A DNA stretch of 12,874 nt, from contig MU646482.1 of the NCBI GenBank assembly GCA_026770585.1, forward strand, positions 389,521 to 402,394. Direction: 5' to 3'. A program made the translations under genes and the position numbers. The notes beneath the pieces are model-generated. The model did no database searches. It saw nothing but the letters and a program-made list of their open reading frames with translations, and was not told the DNA's origin. Positions 12,706 to 12,874 of this stretch are shown piece after piece (position 1 is the first letter of the stretch; each line of letters begins with the position of its first letter). The stretch comes from Baffinella frigidus. Its lineage: Eukaryota > Cryptophyceae > Cryptomonadales > Baffinellaceae.

Positions 12706-12874
12706 CTCTCGCTAAACGGGGGCGACCGGGACGTCTCGCGAAACGGGGGCGAAACTGGGGAGGGTCATTTGAACATGGACGTCGTCGAGCAGCCTGCTGC
12801 CGACCCCCTGCGTGATCTATTGCGGGCTGACGTCATCTCAGGGGACGCCGCTGACTTTACAATGGGGGGGGGGG
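12682..12874 (+). CDS. Partial hypothetical gene, N-terminal 64 codons, cut by the window edge
   Basis: An ATG at 12682 opens a frame with no stop to the last base. An in-frame TGA lies 18 nt upstream (12661-12663), so this is the first possible start; G at -3 fits eukaryotic start context. The peptide begins MTDVGEGHLSLNGG and is acidic (about 13 D/E against 4 R, no K). DNA units of 27 bp repeat in frame (LSLNGGDRD then VSRNGGETG), followed by a helix-like DPLRDLLRADVISGDAADF. No domain is recognised and there is no signal peptide. The final G11 tract may be a sequencing or gap artefact. Absence of flanking repeats and the in-frame duplication make it the best coding candidate here. Confidence 0.4.
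   Translation, partial: MTDVGEGHLSLNGGDRDVSRNGGETGEGHLNMDVVEQPAADPLRDLLRADVISGDAADFTMGGG

Noticed and set aside
1-12874. A bacterial or phage defence system or other gene cassette
   Set aside because: No operon-like run of genes, ribosome-binding sites or recognisable enzymes anywhere. Nearly all ORFs are short and overlap repeats.

Overview
The window looks like nuclear DNA of a eukaryote, most plausibly an alga or other protist. The reasons are long arrays of degenerate plant/algal-type telomere-like heptamers (TTTAGGG and TTTCGGG), many short foldback (MITE-like) elements, satellite repeats, poly-G tracts, and no bacterial-style gene layout. It reads as a subtelomeric or other heterochromatic repeat mosaic. 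Almost no convincing protein-coding sequence is visible. The one good candidate is an open reading frame that begins at 12682 and runs off the right edge. I cannot name the species from the sequence.

Layout. 1-1.2 kb: five foldback elements, three of them from one family with TA-flanked GAGCGC/GAGCGG ends. 1.2-4.4 kb: satellite and telomere-like DNA. It has a 108-bp satellite, a G-rich TTTAGGG/TTTCGGG array, a ~79-bp inverted repeat enclosing a GTGTTTA heptamer array and a 152-bp satellite, a C-rich telomere-like block, then four copies of a ~75-bp repeat set in G-rich telomere-like DNA. 4.4-5.6 kb: mixed unique DNA with a 26-bp tandem array and a 22-bp tandem inside a palindrome. 5.65-7.45 kb: two satellite families interrupted by foldback insertions, for which intact empty sites are present in neighbouring units. 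7.7-10.4 kb: a dense mosaic of four foldback families (E, F, G and H below), nested in places, with telomere-like patches and a CACACCA-type heptamer microsatellite. 10.4-11.7 kb: a second H-type palindrome, dispersed repeat fragments and a truncated F element. 11.7-12.87 kb: GC-rich, more gene-like DNA with an 81-91-bp duplication, a long low-complexity minus-strand ORF (probably spurious), and the plus-strand partial gene at the edge.

Family names are mine. E = TIR CCACTTAGCAGCCAC (copies near 6743, 7701, 8375, 9590). F = TIR CCACACAGCGGACTTCGAAGGG, most copies with a CCTACGGTAGG core (near 5649, 7061, 8930, 9265, 9988, 11553). G = TIR CCACCAACCCNNACGGGAGGACCAAAT (near 8516, 9078, 9469). 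H = foldbacks built round a 42-nt palindrome (near 10162 and 10851). None encodes a visible transposase, so they would be non-autonomous. The strongest observations are: perfect palindromes that differ in sequence but stay perfect; one palindromic core shared by elements with different ends; several heptamer arrays of different sequence but the same 7-bp period; and two telomere-like arrays facing each other across an inverted repeat.
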